A DNA stretch of 64,000 nucleotides from Methanobacterium sp. BRmetb2 (GCA_003491285.1 CP022705.1:496001-560000), one strand, 5' to 3'. Shown: positions 8,297 through 19,322, counted from the stretch's first letter. A program made the numbers and translations. Notes: generated by a model not told the origin, from the letters alone.

Positions 8297-10078
8297 ATGT
8301 TCCCTTTCAATTTAATTTCAATCATAACTTCAGTTAGCTGTATATTCATGGGAAACTTCATTTACTATAAAAACCCTAATAATCGGCTGAATCAAGTATT
8401 AGCTATTTTCAGCTTCCTTGTAGCTTATATGACATTTACAGACTTTCAAATCAGCAGTTCAACTACTCCAGAACAGACCTATTGGTGGATGAAGGCTGCT
8501 TTTCCATGGGTGCTCATGGGTTCATTCTATGTTCACCTGGCCCTATTATCCACTGAAAAGTTCCATATATTGAAAAAGAAGATAACTTACGTACTCATAT
8601 ATCTTCCTACTATACTATTGGCCATAATAAATCTTACCACCAACTTAATTAGCCATGGTGCACAAAAAGGATACTGGGGATGGACTTACATGCCCAATAC
8701 TTCAATACTCACTTTTTTGGCCATAATATGGACAATTTTATTGTGGTTAATAAGTGCCATATTGGTCCTGCATTATTATTTTAATTCTGCAGGTACCAAG
8801 CGTAGACAGGCAAAATACATATTGATTGGTATTTATTCACCATTATTCCTTGCAATATTACTTGAATTTGTTATGCCTATATTTTTCTCTATCCCTGCAC
8901 TGGTTATGTTTAATCTGTATATAGCTCTAGGGTTAGGATTCATTGTTTATGGTATCTGGAAATTCCGGCTGCCCCAGTTGACTTCATCCATTGTTTCTGA
9001 TAAAATTCTCTCCAAAATGTCTAATTTTCTCTTTTTATTGGATGAAGATGGGAAAATAATCCACGTCAACCCTAAAGCCATAGAAATATCTGGTTACACT
9101 GAAAAAGAGTTAATGGGTAAGCCAGTAGACTTTGTTTTCAATGAAATAGATTACCCTGATTCTCATTTATCAAACAAAAATAATATGAAAACTACTCTTA
9201 AACGAAAAGATGATAACTGTCTACCAGTATTAGTTTCCACCTCCCCCATAAAGACAGCTAAACAAGATGTTTTAGGATTAATAATTGTAGGTAATGATAT
9301 AAGTCCTCTTATAAAGGCAGAGAAAGAAAGAGATCACTACAAAGAACATTTAGATGAGTTGGTTGAAGAACGGACAAAAGAATTGGAAAATATGAATATA
9401 CAACTTAAAAAAGAAATAATTGCCCATGAAGAGGCTGAAAATAAACTTAAAAACTCATTGGACGAGAAAGAAATTCTGGTAAAAGAGATTCACCACCGGG
9501 TAAAAAACAATCTCATGATTATATCCAGCCTCCTTAACCTTCAAGCACAAAAGATAAAGGACGAAAAAGTTCAAAATGTTTTTAAAGAAAGTCAAAATCG
9601 AGCTAAATCCATGGCAATAATTCATGAAAGATTATATCAAACAAAAAGTATGCGGAAAATTGAATTTGATGATTATATACGGCAACTGTCCACTGAACTT
9701 TTCCACACTTACCGACTAGGGTCGGGAATCCATCTTAACATGGATCTGGACCCTGTTGAAATAGATGTAGACCATGCCATCCCTCTAGGCCTTATAATCA
9801 ATGAACTTATTACTAACAGTCTTAAATATGCTTTTCCAGATGGTAAAGGTGAGCTATGTATTGAATTTCATTGTTTACCTGGTGAAGATGAATTTGAACT
9901 GGTGGTAAGCGATGATGGTGTGGGATTCCCTGCAGATCTGGACTTCCGGAAGGTCGATTCTTTGGGCTTGCAGTTGGTGAATAATCTGACAAAACAGTTA
10001 GATGGAACCATTGAATTGGATAGGAGTCGTGGAACCAAATTTACCATTAAGTTTAAAACACCAAAGTATTCTAAATGA
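8297..10078 (+). CDS. Membrane sensor histidine kinase (7TM-PAS-HisKA_2-HATPase)
   Basis: 593 residues. The first ~225 hold seven or so hydrophobic helices of the histidine-kinase 7TM type. A PAS domain follows (~235-345; LLDEDGKIIHVNPKAIEISGYTEKEL), then a coiled coil with LVEERTKELENMN, then a HisKA_2 dimerisation helix with the phospho-acceptor region EIHHRVKNNL (His399/His400), and a HATPase domain with NELITNSLKYAF (N box) and DDGVGF (G1 box). Such kinases in Methanobacteriales usually pass phosphate to separate receiver proteins. No receiver is adjacent; the nearest is at 19.6 kb. GAGG at 8285-8288 precedes the ATG. The signal sensed is unknown. Confidence 0.9.
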   Translation: MFPFNLISIITSVSCIFMGNFIYYKNPNNRLNQVLAIFSFLVAYMTFTDFQISSSTTPEQTYWWMKAAFPWVLMGSFYVHLALLSTEKFHILKKKITYVLIYLPTILLAIINLTTNLISHGAQKGYWGWTYMPNTSILTFLAIIWTILLWLISAILVLHYYFNSAGTKRRQAKYILIGIYSPLFLAILLEFVMPIFFSIPALVMFNLYIALGLGFIVYGIWKFRLPQLTSSIVSDKILSKMSNFLFLLDEDGKIIHVNPKAIEISGYTEKELMGKPVDFVFNEIDYPDSHLSNKNNMKTTLKRKDDNCLPVLVSTSPIKTAKQDVLGLIIVGNDISPLIKAEKERDHYKEHLDELVEERTKELENMNIQLKKEIIAHEEAENKLKNSLDEKEILVKEIHHRVKNNLMIISSLLNLQAQKIKDEKVQNVFKESQNRAKSMAIIHERLYQTKSMRKIEFDDYIRQLSTELFHTYRLGSGIHLNMDLDPVEIDVDHAIPLGLIINELITNSLKYAFPDGKGELCIEFHCLPGEDEFELVVSDDGVGFPADLDFRKVDSLGLQLVNNLTKQLDGTIELDRSRGTKFTIKFKTPKYSK

Positions 10079-10726
10079 TTTGGGGATTGTATTTTTTCTT
10101 ATTTTTAATTATTATCATCAAAAAAGGGATTAATACATTTTCAGTAGATGTTCCATAACTTCCATCAATATTTGTTTATTTTTTATATTTATACATATCA
10201 AATTATCCAAAAAATATCATTATGTGGACAAAATGAAAAACAAATAACTTTTGTAGTTAAATATTAAAAATAGTATAATAATTAAAAAATAAGTTAAATC
10301 TAACTACGATATTTATAAGGTTAAGTTCATTGACTATCACAAATTATAATTTTTCTAAGATATAATTTAACTTAATCAACTTCGTAATAGACTGATATAA
10401 CGAAGATAAGATTATTGGTTTGACTAGTTCAGTGCCACCCACTCTTTTCTATACTTCGAAAATCTCCAAAATATTACTATTTAAACCAATTGGGCTATAT
10501 GTGCTGATGATTTTCTGTTGATTTAAGAATTTTTAATGGTTTGAATTATGAACAAAGTTGAATATAGAAAAAAATTAAGTCATACATTAATATTTTAAAT
10601 TCATTAAAAATTATCTTGATTTTTTCAAGGAATAATTTTAGAAACTATAAAAAGTTAATATTATCTAAAATTTAAAAATACTAGACTCAAATAGTCCTAA
10701 AAGTATGTATACAATTAATTGAAAAA
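10079..10726. other. 650-bp gene-free A/T-rich stretch
   Basis: No open frame with coding character is seen. A T-rich run just after the kinase stop (10089-10105) may end its transcript. In the middle are a TATA-like GATATTTATAAGG (~10309-10321), a 6-bp hairpin CTTCGT (10380-10385) with ACGAAG (10400-10405), and a widely spaced TTAAGTT/AACTTAA pair. These could belong to a small RNA, but the pairing is too weak to claim one. Confidence 0.3.
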
Positions 10727-11113
10727 TTATTCTACAATGACCAGTACTCTTTTAATTTCAATACCCTGATCCTCTTTTAAAACCCTTTCTATTTCTTTTA
10801 AATATTTCTGGACTTCTTTATTTTTAATATCTATTATATTTCCACTGGGATCTGCCAGATTTATATGGGGCTCAGGATTCATTTCATAGCGGGTTTCCCC
10901 ATTGTAATGGAAGCTTTGTATGAAACCTATTTTTTCGAGTAGTTTCAGATTTTTATGGACTGTAGAGCGACTTATATTAGGTTGTGTATTTTTCATGGCT
11001 TTATATATATTATTAAATGAGGGATGAGTATTTTCCAATTCTTTAAGTTTTTTAATCAGTTCCTGCCTTTGAGGAGTGATCTTAATGCTCTTTTCTCTGA
11101 ATTTTTCTTCCAT
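10727..11113 (-). CDS. perR: Fur/PerR-family transcriptional regulator
   Basis: 128 residues with the winged-helix domain of Fur-family proteins: ITPQRQELIKKL, THPSFNNIYKAM and the recognition segment NISRSTVHKNLKLLEKIGFI. The dimerisation domain is short and reduced: MNPEPHINLADPSGNIIDI replaces the usual His-rich and CxxC sequence, and there are no cysteines, so the structural zinc site is absent. It is divergent from the catalase gene, with a 17-bp palindrome between them, which points to peroxide-responsive control of catalase and of itself. The assignment as PerR rather than Fur rests on this context. Metal and peroxide sensing is inferred. Confidence 0.8.
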   Translation of the reverse strand: MEEKFREKSIKITPQRQELIKKLKELENTHPSFNNIYKAMKNTQPNISRSTVHKNLKLLEKIGFIQSFHYNGETRYEMNPEPHINLADPSGNIIDIKNKEVQKYLKEIERVLKEDQGIEIKRVLVIVE

Positions 11114-11161
11114 AAATAGATTTCTGTTGTAACATGGATAAAAATTTATCCTAAATTTTAA

Positions 11162-11178
11162 ATAGAACTAAGTTCTAT
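11162..11178. promoter_or_regulatory. Palindromic operator between perR-like gene and catalase
   Basis: ATAGAACT and AGTTCTAT form perfect 8-bp arms around a single central base. A partial second copy (ATAGAATTACATAT) starts right after it. It lies 34 bases before the catalase ATG and 49 bases from the regulator start, overlapping the A/T-rich TATA region of the catalase gene (TTTAAATA at ~11157). This position suits repression by blocking transcription-factor binding. It is most likely the binding site of the Fur/PerR-like protein. Confidence 0.65.
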
Positions 11179-11211
11179 ATAGAATTACATATTATGTAGA
11201 GGTTGTTCATT

Positions 11212-12717
11212 ATGAAAAAAGAAAAAATGACCAGCAATAAGGGACACCCAACAGTTAATGATCAAGCATCACTGACCACCGGTCAGGGATCAAGTTATAC
11301 CCTGCTGCAAGATGTCCATTTAATTGAAAAATTAGCCCATTTTGATCGTGAAAGAATACCTGAACGTGTAGTACATGCCAAAGGGGGAGGTGCTTATGGT
11401 TTTTTTGAAGTAACCAATGATCTTTCCAAATACACCCGCGCCAAGTTCTTAAGTGAAGTTGGTAAAAAAACCGAGGTTTTTGCAAGATTTTCAACTGTAG
11501 GTGGAGAAAGAGGATCTGCAGATACAGCAAGAGATCCTAGAGGATTTGCAGTTAAATTTTATACAGAAGAAGGTAACTATGACCTAGTTGGGAATAACAC
11601 GCCAATATTCTTTATCAGAGATGCTATTAAATTCCCTGATTTCATCCACACTCAAAAAAAGAATCCCAAAACAAACCTTCCAGATGCAAACATGTTCTGG
11701 GATTTCCTGTCACTAACTCCAGAATCTGTCCATCAAGTTACCATACTCTTCTCAGATAGGGGAACCCCCTATTCGTTCCGTCACATGGACGGCTTCTCCA
11801 GCCATACATTTATGTGGTATAACAAGGAAGGCGAGTATGTCTGGATTAAAGTACACTTTAAAAGCGTGTTAGGTAATAAAACTTTCACCAATGATGAAGC
11901 AGTTAAAATGGCTGGTGAAAATCCTAATCATGCAATTGAAGACCTTTATAATGCTATAGAATCTGGAGATTATCCTGAATGGAAGGTTTACGTTCAAATA
12001 ATGACCCCTGAAGAAGCTAAAGAATACCAATTCGATCCATTTGACATCACAAAAGTGTGGTATCATGGAGATTATCCTTTAATTCCATTGGGAAGAATGG
12101 TTTTAAACAGAGCTCCTGAAAATTTCTTTGCAGAAGTTGAACAAGCAGCATTCGCCCCTTCAAACTTTGTGCCAGGTATAGGTCCTTCCCCTGACAGATT
12201 ATTACAAGGAAGGATGTTTACTTATGAAGACACCCAGAGGCACAGGTTAGGTGCAAACCATCACCAAATACCTGTTAACAGAGCTAAAAATGCCAAAATA
12301 GCCAATTACCAAAGAGATGGTCCTATGAATGTAGATGAAAATGGAGGATCCGGACCAAACTATTACCCTAACACAATGAACGGTCTTGAACCCGATATAA
12401 CCTTCAGTCCTCCAGCTATAGAGATACAGGCCATAATTGACCGTCATACCCGGCCTGTGGAGGATGTTGACTTCGTCCAAACTGGTGAACTATATAGACG
12501 GGTTTTAGATGACGAAGCTAAATCTAGTTTAATATCTAATATAGCAGGACATCTTTGCAATGCTAAAGAAAACATTCAATACCGGCAGACGGCCCTTTTT
12601 TATAAATGTGATCCAGAATATGGAACAAGAGTTGCAGATAGTCTGGGACTGGATATAACAAAGGTAAAAGAACTTGCTGCCATGAGTCAGGAGGAAAGAG
12701 TAAAATCCACCAGCTAA
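11212..12717 (+). CDS. katA: Monofunctional heme catalase
   Basis: 501 residues from the ATG at 11212, which has AGAGG 9 bases upstream; the TTG at 11203 abuts that site and is unlikely. It breaks down hydrogen peroxide to water and oxygen in the cytoplasm. Diagnostic parts are RVVHAKGGGAYGFFE with the distal His, RFSTVGGERGSADTARDPRG, the distal Asn in NNTPIFFIRD, and RMFTYEDTQRHRLGANH with the proximal heme-ligand Tyr. The size fits the small-subunit clade. Related Methanobrevibacter arboriphilus is known to make a heme catalase while lacking heme synthesis, so heme is probably scavenged. It is divergent from the Fur/PerR-like regulator. Confidence 0.95.
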   Translation: MKKEKMTSNKGHPTVNDQASLTTGQGSSYTLLQDVHLIEKLAHFDRERIPERVVHAKGGGAYGFFEVTNDLSKYTRAKFLSEVGKKTEVFARFSTVGGERGSADTARDPRGFAVKFYTEEGNYDLVGNNTPIFFIRDAIKFPDFIHTQKKNPKTNLPDANMFWDFLSLTPESVHQVTILFSDRGTPYSFRHMDGFSSHTFMWYNKEGEYVWIKVHFKSVLGNKTFTNDEAVKMAGENPNHAIEDLYNAIESGDYPEWKVYVQIMTPEEAKEYQFDPFDITKVWYHGDYPLIPLGRMVLNRAPENFFAEVEQAAFAPSNFVPGIGPSPDRLLQGRMFTYEDTQRHRLGANHHQIPVNRAKNAKIANYQRDGPMNVDENGGSGPNYYPNTMNGLEPDITFSPPAIEIQAIIDRHTRPVEDVDFVQTGELYRRVLDDEAKSSLISNIAGHLCNAKENIQYRQTALFYKCDPEYGTRVADSLGLDITKVKELAAMSQEERVKSTS

Positions 12718-12814
12718 TATTTTTCCTAATTTAAGGTTTTAATATAATGAAAAACAGTATATAGGTAATAAATACCTATATGTTTTGTTAATATGAAATT
12801 AGGAGGGGTTTTTA

Positions 12815-13378
12815 ATGAAGAAAAAAAAGATTGCATGGGGAATAACCGGTGCAGGGGATAAAATACTGGATACACTTAAAGCAATGCAAAAAATAAAAAA
12901 GGAATATGAAGACCGGGTGGATATTGAGGTTTTTATCTCAAAATCTGGAGATCAGGTTGTTAAATATTATGGAATATCCAGTGATATAGAATCCAATTTT
13001 GATAAGGTTTGGGTTGAAATAAATGCCAATGCACCTTTTTTAGCAGGAAATATCCAACTTGGTAAATATGAATTCATGTTAGTAGCACCGGGCACCTCCA
13101 ATACTGTGGCTAAGATCGCTATGAGGATGGGTGATACTTTAATATCTAATGCTGCTATTATGGGGCAGAAAGCGGATGTCCCCCTATATATATTACCTTC
13201 AGACTATGAAGAAGGAGTAACCATTACCCAACTTCCTAATGGGAATGATTTAAAAATCACCATTAGAAAAGAAGATGTAGAACATGTTAAAAAATTGTCT
13301 AAAATGTACAACACATTTATAATCAAAGGATCAGAAGATCTTGGAGAAATATTCACTAAACATTTCCCTAAATCGTAA
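12815..13378 (+). CDS. AfpA-like archaeoflavoprotein (flavoprotein superfamily)
   Basis: 187 residues of the Flavoprotein (UbiX/Dfp-like) fold. IAWGITGAGDKILDTL near the N-terminus is the nucleotide-binding loop and LVAPGTSNTVAKIAMRMGDTLISNAA is the central FMN-binding segment. It resembles archaeoflavoprotein AfpA and the dihydromethanopterin reductase DmrX group, small FMN proteins that take electrons from ferredoxin. AGGAGGGG lies 7 bases before the ATG. It follows catalase by about 100 bases with a TATA-like run between them, so it may have its own promoter. A role in redox defence next to catalase is plausible but inferred. Confidence 0.75.
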   Translation: MKKKKIAWGITGAGDKILDTLKAMQKIKKEYEDRVDIEVFISKSGDQVVKYYGISSDIESNFDKVWVEINANAPFLAGNIQLGKYEFMLVAPGTSNTVAKIAMRMGDTLISNAAIMGQKADVPLYILPSDYEEGVTITQLPNGNDLKITIRKEDVEHVKKLSKMYNTFIIKGSEDLGEIFTKHFPKS

Positions 13379-13419
13379 TAAGGTGTATATAATACATAGC
13401 AGAAAGGTTAGGTGGAAAC

Positions 13420-13824
13420 TTGGATAAAAAAAAATTATTTTTCCTTAGTTTAGGTACTACCCTGCTGGGCATAGGTGCTGTAGGAGTATTTTTACCAGTT
13501 TTACCTACCACTCCTTTTGTTTTAGCTTCGTTTTTTTGTTTTACTAAAAGTTCAAAGAAAGCTGAAAAATGGATTCTCAATAATCGCTACTTTGGAAGTT
13601 ACATAAAAAATTATCAGACAAAACAAGGCGTACCTCTTGATGTGAAGATTAAAAGTCTCTTATTTTTATGGATCATGTTAATTGTATCCATGATCTATTT
13701 AAATCAAGGATACATCTTTTTACTTTTAATCGTAATCGGGATAGCAATAACTGCCCACATTTTGCTAATAAAAACTAAAGTTAATGGGATATCAAAGCCT
13801 GAATTTAAAAAATTAAACTCATAA
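13420..13824 (+). CDS. DUF454 (YbaN) family membrane protein
   Basis: 134 residues. GTTLLGIGAVGVFLPVLPTTPFVLASFFCF at the N-terminus is the DUF454 signature; three or four transmembrane helices are expected, with a basic loop (KSSKKAEKWILNNRYFGSYI) between them. The start is TTG, preceded by AGGTGG (13409-13414). It begins about 40 bases after the flavoprotein gene on the same strand and is probably cotranscribed. No function is known for the family. Confidence 0.85.
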   Translation: MDKKKLFFLSLGTTLLGIGAVGVFLPVLPTTPFVLASFFCFTKSSKKAEKWILNNRYFGSYIKNYQTKQGVPLDVKIKSLLFLWIMLIVSMIYLNQGYIFLLLIVIGIAITAHILLIKTKVNGISKPEFKKLNS

Positions 13825-13828
13825 CACT

Positions 13829-14287
13829 TTACCTCTTTAATAAGTCATATATTGTTCTTACTGGAATTTTACTTTCTTTTGAAATCTGTCTTACAGGTAT
13901 GCCGTCTTCGTATAACTTTTTAATTTGATTAACTGTTTCATCTGAATATTTAGATCTTCTTCCCTGTTTCAAATCTGTTTTTTTAAGGTAATACACTGAT
14001 TTTAAAGGGATCCTAAGTATATCAGAAATTTCAACAAGACTTGTGCCTTTATCAAGCATTTTTTGAATGAGATAGACTTCAAGTTCACCATATTTTTTAG
14101 GGCGACCCCTTCTAGCCCGGGGGCTGACAACAATATCCAACTTTATCAATTCATCGAAAATCTGCTTACTAGTTTTAATATATACTTCCTCAGGAAGTAT
14201 AATTTTTTTAAGATTCGGATTCTCTTTTAATAATTGAGAAATTAGTTTAGAGCTCAAAGGTTCTTCCAGATATACTTCTTCAACCAC
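13829..14287 (-). CDS. DNA-binding protein with AT-hook-like motif and two HTH segments
   Basis: 152 residues from GTG 14287, chosen because GGTG lies 6 bases upstream; the GTG at 14296 would start within that site. The N-terminal ~60 residues are acidic and of no recognised fold. RARRGRPKKYG follows, an AT-hook-like basic patch. Then come two resolvase-like helix-turn-helix segments: MLDKGTSLVEISDILRIPLKSVYYL and LYEDGIPVRQISKESKIPVRTIYDLL. It converges tail-to-tail with the DUF454 gene, with only 4 bases between stops. It probably acts as a transcription factor or nucleoid protein, but I do not recognise a named family. Confidence 0.7.
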   Translation of the reverse strand: MVEEVYLEEPLSSKLISQLLKENPNLKKIILPEEVYIKTSKQIFDELIKLDIVVSPRARRGRPKKYGELEVYLIQKMLDKGTSLVEISDILRIPLKSVYYLKKTDLKQGRRSKYSDETVNQIKKLYEDGIPVRQISKESKIPVRTIYDLLKR

Positions 14288-14517
14288 AAAACGCACCTTT
14301 ATTAGATTTACGTAAATATTTTAGTACAAATTAAAGTCTTAGTAGTAATAGTTACCCAATGATATGTTATTTATGGTATAAATACGATTCAATCTTAAAT
14401 CATATTATTGATATTTATCAGTAATATTTCAATGCCTAAAATCAGTATTCATTAAATCTGGAAAATATTTTAAAAAAAGTTTTCCAATTGGAGTTCAATT
14501 TTAAATATTATAAATAA

Positions 14518-14540
14518 ATGAAAAAAATAAAAAAAAAGGT
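14518..14540 (-). terminator. Poly-T terminator after aqpM
   Basis: On the minus strand, just after the aquaporin stop codon, nine and then eight T residues occur within 20 bases. Oligo-T runs of this kind are the usual intrinsic terminator in archaea. It closes the DUF2193-DUF2180-aqpM transcript. Confidence 0.6.
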
Positions 14541-14542
14541 TT

Positions 14543-15292
14543 TTAACCCCCAATATCACTGTTTAAGTAATTGTATATAACTGCGGCTAAAATTGCACCT
14601 ACAATGGGTCCTATAAGATATATAGGATAAAAAGCCCATAAATTAGTCCCTCCAAGTAATAAATCACCTAGATATGGTCCAAAAGTCCTGGCAGGGTTGA
14701 TAGATGCTCCCGTGATGTTACCGATTGTGGTGATAACACCGGCTACGGTTAAACCAATTATAAGTCCTGCGAATCCTGGTGTTGCTTTTCTATCAACAGC
14801 CACACCCATAATGGCCATCATCAACACAAATGTGCCTATGGCCTCCACTAAAATGGCCTGAAGATAGCCAATGCCTGGAAATGGAGCAGTTGCACCAAGA
14901 CCTCCAATTGCTACTGCATCCATTCCAATAGAAGTTACTAATAAAAAACTGGCAAGAGTGGCACCGGCCAGCTGTGCAATTATGTATGGAATAACTTCGC
15001 CAGATGGAAATTTTTTAATGGCCCATAACGCAATAGTAACTGCAGGATTTATGTGACAACCCGAAATACGTCCAAATGCATATATACAAGCACAAACTGC
15101 AATACCGAAAGCTAAACCTATGGCCAACCAGTCTCCAAGACCTCCGAATAATCCAATCCCAATGTTAAAGTCATTTGGGGGCGTGCCCCCCGCGGCGAGC
15201 ATTAGTGTTATCACTGCTGCACCAGTACCGAAAAACACCAGGATGAAGGTCCCGATAAACTCGGCCAGCATCTTTTTAGCTAGTGAAACCAT
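14543..15292 (-). CDS. aqpM: Aquaporin AqpM (MIP family)
   Basis: 249 residues, six transmembrane helices and two half-helices with the NPA boxes GCHINPAVTIALW and GASINPARTFGPYLGD. It closely fits the AqpM of Methanothermobacter, a channel for water with some glycerol, H2S or CO2 conduction reported or proposed. It starts 2 bases after the stop of the DUF2180 gene, so it is the third gene of a tight operon with DUF2193 and DUF2180, and a T-rich terminator follows. The link to two uncharacterised cytoplasmic proteins suggests the channel serves a particular solute. Confidence 0.93.
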   Translation of the reverse strand: MVSLAKKMLAEFIGTFILVFFGTGAAVITLMLAAGGTPPNDFNIGIGLFGGLGDWLAIGLAFGIAVCACIYAFGRISGCHINPAVTIALWAIKKFPSGEVIPYIIAQLAGATLASFLLVTSIGMDAVAIGGLGATAPFPGIGYLQAILVEAIGTFVLMMAIMGVAVDRKATPGFAGLIIGLTVAGVITTIGNITGASINPARTFGPYLGDLLLGGTNLWAFYPIYLIGPIVGAILAAVIYNYLNSDIGG

Positions 15293-15294
15293 AA

Positions 15295-15504
15295 TTATTT
15301 CTCCTTGAAGGCTTCATAACAGGGAGGACATAGTATACGGGGAATAGTTTTCTCCAACTTTTCTGATGGGAATGGGTATCCTCCTTCCCATATTTCTACC
15401 TCCTGTCTTATAGCATGGTCCATACACAAACCCATACCACAAACTATACACATGGCCACTGCATCAGTATCTTTTCCCAGTTCAGCACATATGTAACACT
15501 TCAT
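15295..15504 (-). CDS. DUF2180 small zinc-finger-like protein
   Basis: 69 residues with paired metal-binding motifs: CYICAELGKDTDAVAMCIVCGMGLCMDHA and ILCPPCYEAF. The spacing resembles a B-box or treble-clef zinc site. The family is known only as DUF2180 and is mostly methanogen-restricted. It is preceded by GAGGTGA and lies between the DUF2193 gene (30 bases upstream) and aqpM (2 bases downstream). Protein-protein interaction is the likely role. Confidence 0.8.
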   Translation of the reverse strand: MKCYICAELGKDTDAVAMCIVCGMGLCMDHAIRQEVEIWEGGYPFPSEKLEKTIPRILCPPCYEAFKEK

Positions 15505-15534
15505 ATTTTCACCTCAAAAAAATTATTTAGAGGC

Positions 15535-17034
<1,500 letters not shown>

Positions 17035-17297
17035 TTAATCACCTTCTCCTCCCATAATTTAAAGGCAGGGAAACCCTTTTTTTCGTCTAATACACTATAT
17101 AATCTGTTTTCCATCAGTATATATAATGTTTCAAATATTTATAGTTTCTCATTATTAGAATATTAATTCACTATTTGTGAATTACTTTCATTGTACCCCT
17201 AATCAGATCCAATGTTTAAATCCTTTAAAAAAAGTTATTATCATTAAATAATCAGTTATATACAAAATTAAAATGTAAAAATTCAAAATTAGTAAAT

Positions 17298-19322
17298 TTA
17301 TTGAGAAGGGCTTATTATTTTAAAACATAATCCTTCATCTTGATTAATTACCAAAATACCTTTTAATTGGCGGGTAAATACCCTTACCAATCTCAAACCA
17401 AGAGAACGGGTAGTTTGAATATCAAAACCATCCGGCAAACCAATTCCATTATCAAAAATCGTCAATACGTTTTTTTCTTCATCAGAATGTAAACTTATAA
17501 ATATTTTACCATTGCCGTCTGGAAAAGCATATTTTAATGAGTTGGTTACCAGTTCATTGATGATTAAACTGTAAGGAATTATTTGATCAATTTCCAATTG
17601 GACTTCTTCAATATCCATCTTAAGATCCACATTTTGATTGAGGCAATAGGAACTAAAAATCTCTGAAATTAAAGTTTGAACGTGTTTTGCAAATGAAACA
17701 TTAGATAAATCACTTGATTCGTAGAGATTCTTGTGAATCAGGGCCATGGCATGCACCCGATCCATTCCTTCCCTTATGATCTTTAGATCATTTTCATTTT
17801 CAATATACTTGCTTTCAATGTTTAGAAGACTGGAAACTATCTGCAAATTGTTTTTAACCCGATGATGAATCTCCTTTAATAAAATTTCCTTTTCAGCTAA
17901 GGAATTCTTTATTTGTTCTTCTGAATCTTTCCTTTCAGTAACATCCCGAACAATAAATGCAAATAAAACCTTATTATCATCAGTATACCAATGCGAAATA
18001 GAAAATTCTAATGGAAATTTCTTTCCCTCTTTATTTAGACCACATGATTCATAAAGAGGATTTTCAATATTACTATAGTCTGCTAAAACAATGTTCCGGT
18101 GCAATAAGCTGACAAATCTTTGATGATACTCTAAAGGAATTACTATCTTTGCATCCTTACCAATTATTTCTTGGGATTTATATCCAAAGATTTCTTCGGC
18201 CGCATTATTCCAAGAAATTATACGTCTTTTTTTATCAATTATTACTATACCATCTTTAGCATGTTCATAAATAGCTCGAAACTTTTTTTCACTATTTTTA
18301 AGCATCTCTTGGGTCTGTTCCATATATTTACTATTTAAAGCATGACGTAAAATAGCTAAAAGAACCAATAATCCGCTGGCAAAAAGAATAAAAGAAAATG
18401 ATTCATTATTGCTATAATAACCCCATAAAATCGCTAGAAAGGCTGTTGCAGCCAGTAAAGAGGTCAAATTACTTAGTAGTGAAGATTTTATTTTTAACTT
18501 TCTTTCACTAACAATATTCAAATCTGGATATTTAATATAAGATATTGCAGCTAAAGCAAGTAATAGACTTGAAGAAACAAAAACCACATCTTCAATACCT
18601 CCCCCAGGGTACATGTCAAAAACAAGTTCAATACCATAAACTAATGTTCCTACCAGCTGGAGAATTATACTACCGATAATTAAATTGAAAGACCCCTTCC
18701 ACGATTTTACCTTGTAGAAAATACCTGAAAATAAGGTGAAATAAAGCAGAATAAAAAAGAGGACCTGATAATTAATCATCATGGTAAAAGTGATAAAATC
18801 AGTTAAAGTAACCTGTATAAGAGGTATTATCAAAAAAGCCCATAAATACATAGCCATAGTTATAACTACCATTAACATCTCTATTCTGCGCCGGTTAATT
18901 AAAAAAGGATTCAAAGCAGGTTTAGGTATCCACATAAATCCAATAGCCATATCCATCAATCTGGCGAAATAGGGTATGTAAATTAACCCCAGAAGAACGG
19001 GTTCAAATAGAGATAAATAATTTAAAACCCAAAGAATATCACCCATTATCCAAAATATTTGAGCCAAAGTGAAAAAAGCCCATACAAAATAAAAATTATT
19101 ATTATATCTCTTTGAAATTATAGTTGTATAAATTAAAACAAAAAAAGTGATAATATTTATTCCAGGTACAAAATATAAGCTTACCAACTGATTAATATCC
19201 CCGTAACCTCTAAAAATTATTAAAAAAAGAACATATACACTAATAACTAATATTACAATTGTTAAGGCAGAATTAAAAGACAATAAAGAATTTTTATGTG
19301 TAATCTTTCTTTTTGAAATCAT
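17298..19322 (-). CDS. Membrane sensor histidine kinase (PAS-HisKA_2-HATPase)
   Basis: 674 residues. Residues ~1-330 contain nine to ten hydrophobic helices. A PAS domain follows (~345-465; AIYEHAKDGIVIIDKKRRIISWNNAAEEIFGY), ending in FAFIVRDVTERKDSEEQI. The HisKA_2 helix has EIHHRVKNNLQIVSSLLNIES with the phospho-acceptor pair His486/His487, and the HATPase domain has NELVTNSLKYAFPDGNG and DNGIGLPDGF. It lies about 280 bases downstream of the stand-alone receiver gene on the same strand; that receiver is its most likely partner. No Shine-Dalgarno site is seen, so the mRNA may be leaderless. Confidence 0.9.
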   Translation of the reverse strand: MISKRKITHKNSLLSFNSALTIVILVISVYVLFLIIFRGYGDINQLVSLYFVPGINIITFFVLIYTTIISKRYNNNFYFVWAFFTLAQIFWIMGDILWVLNYLSLFEPVLLGLIYIPYFARLMDMAIGFMWIPKPALNPFLINRRRIEMLMVVITMAMYLWAFLIIPLIQVTLTDFITFTMMINYQVLFFILLYFTLFSGIFYKVKSWKGSFNLIIGSIILQLVGTLVYGIELVFDMYPGGGIEDVVFVSSSLLLALAAISYIKYPDLNIVSERKLKIKSSLLSNLTSLLAATAFLAILWGYYSNNESFSFILFASGLLVLLAILRHALNSKYMEQTQEMLKNSEKKFRAIYEHAKDGIVIIDKKRRIISWNNAAEEIFGYKSQEIIGKDAKIVIPLEYHQRFVSLLHRNIVLADYSNIENPLYESCGLNKEGKKFPLEFSISHWYTDDNKVLFAFIVRDVTERKDSEEQIKNSLAEKEILLKEIHHRVKNNLQIVSSLLNIESKYIENENDLKIIREGMDRVHAMALIHKNLYESSDLSNVSFAKHVQTLISEIFSSYCLNQNVDLKMDIEEVQLEIDQIIPYSLIINELVTNSLKYAFPDGNGKIFISLHSDEEKNVLTIFDNGIGLPDGFDIQTTRSLGLRLVRVFTRQLKGILVINQDEGLCFKIISPSQ

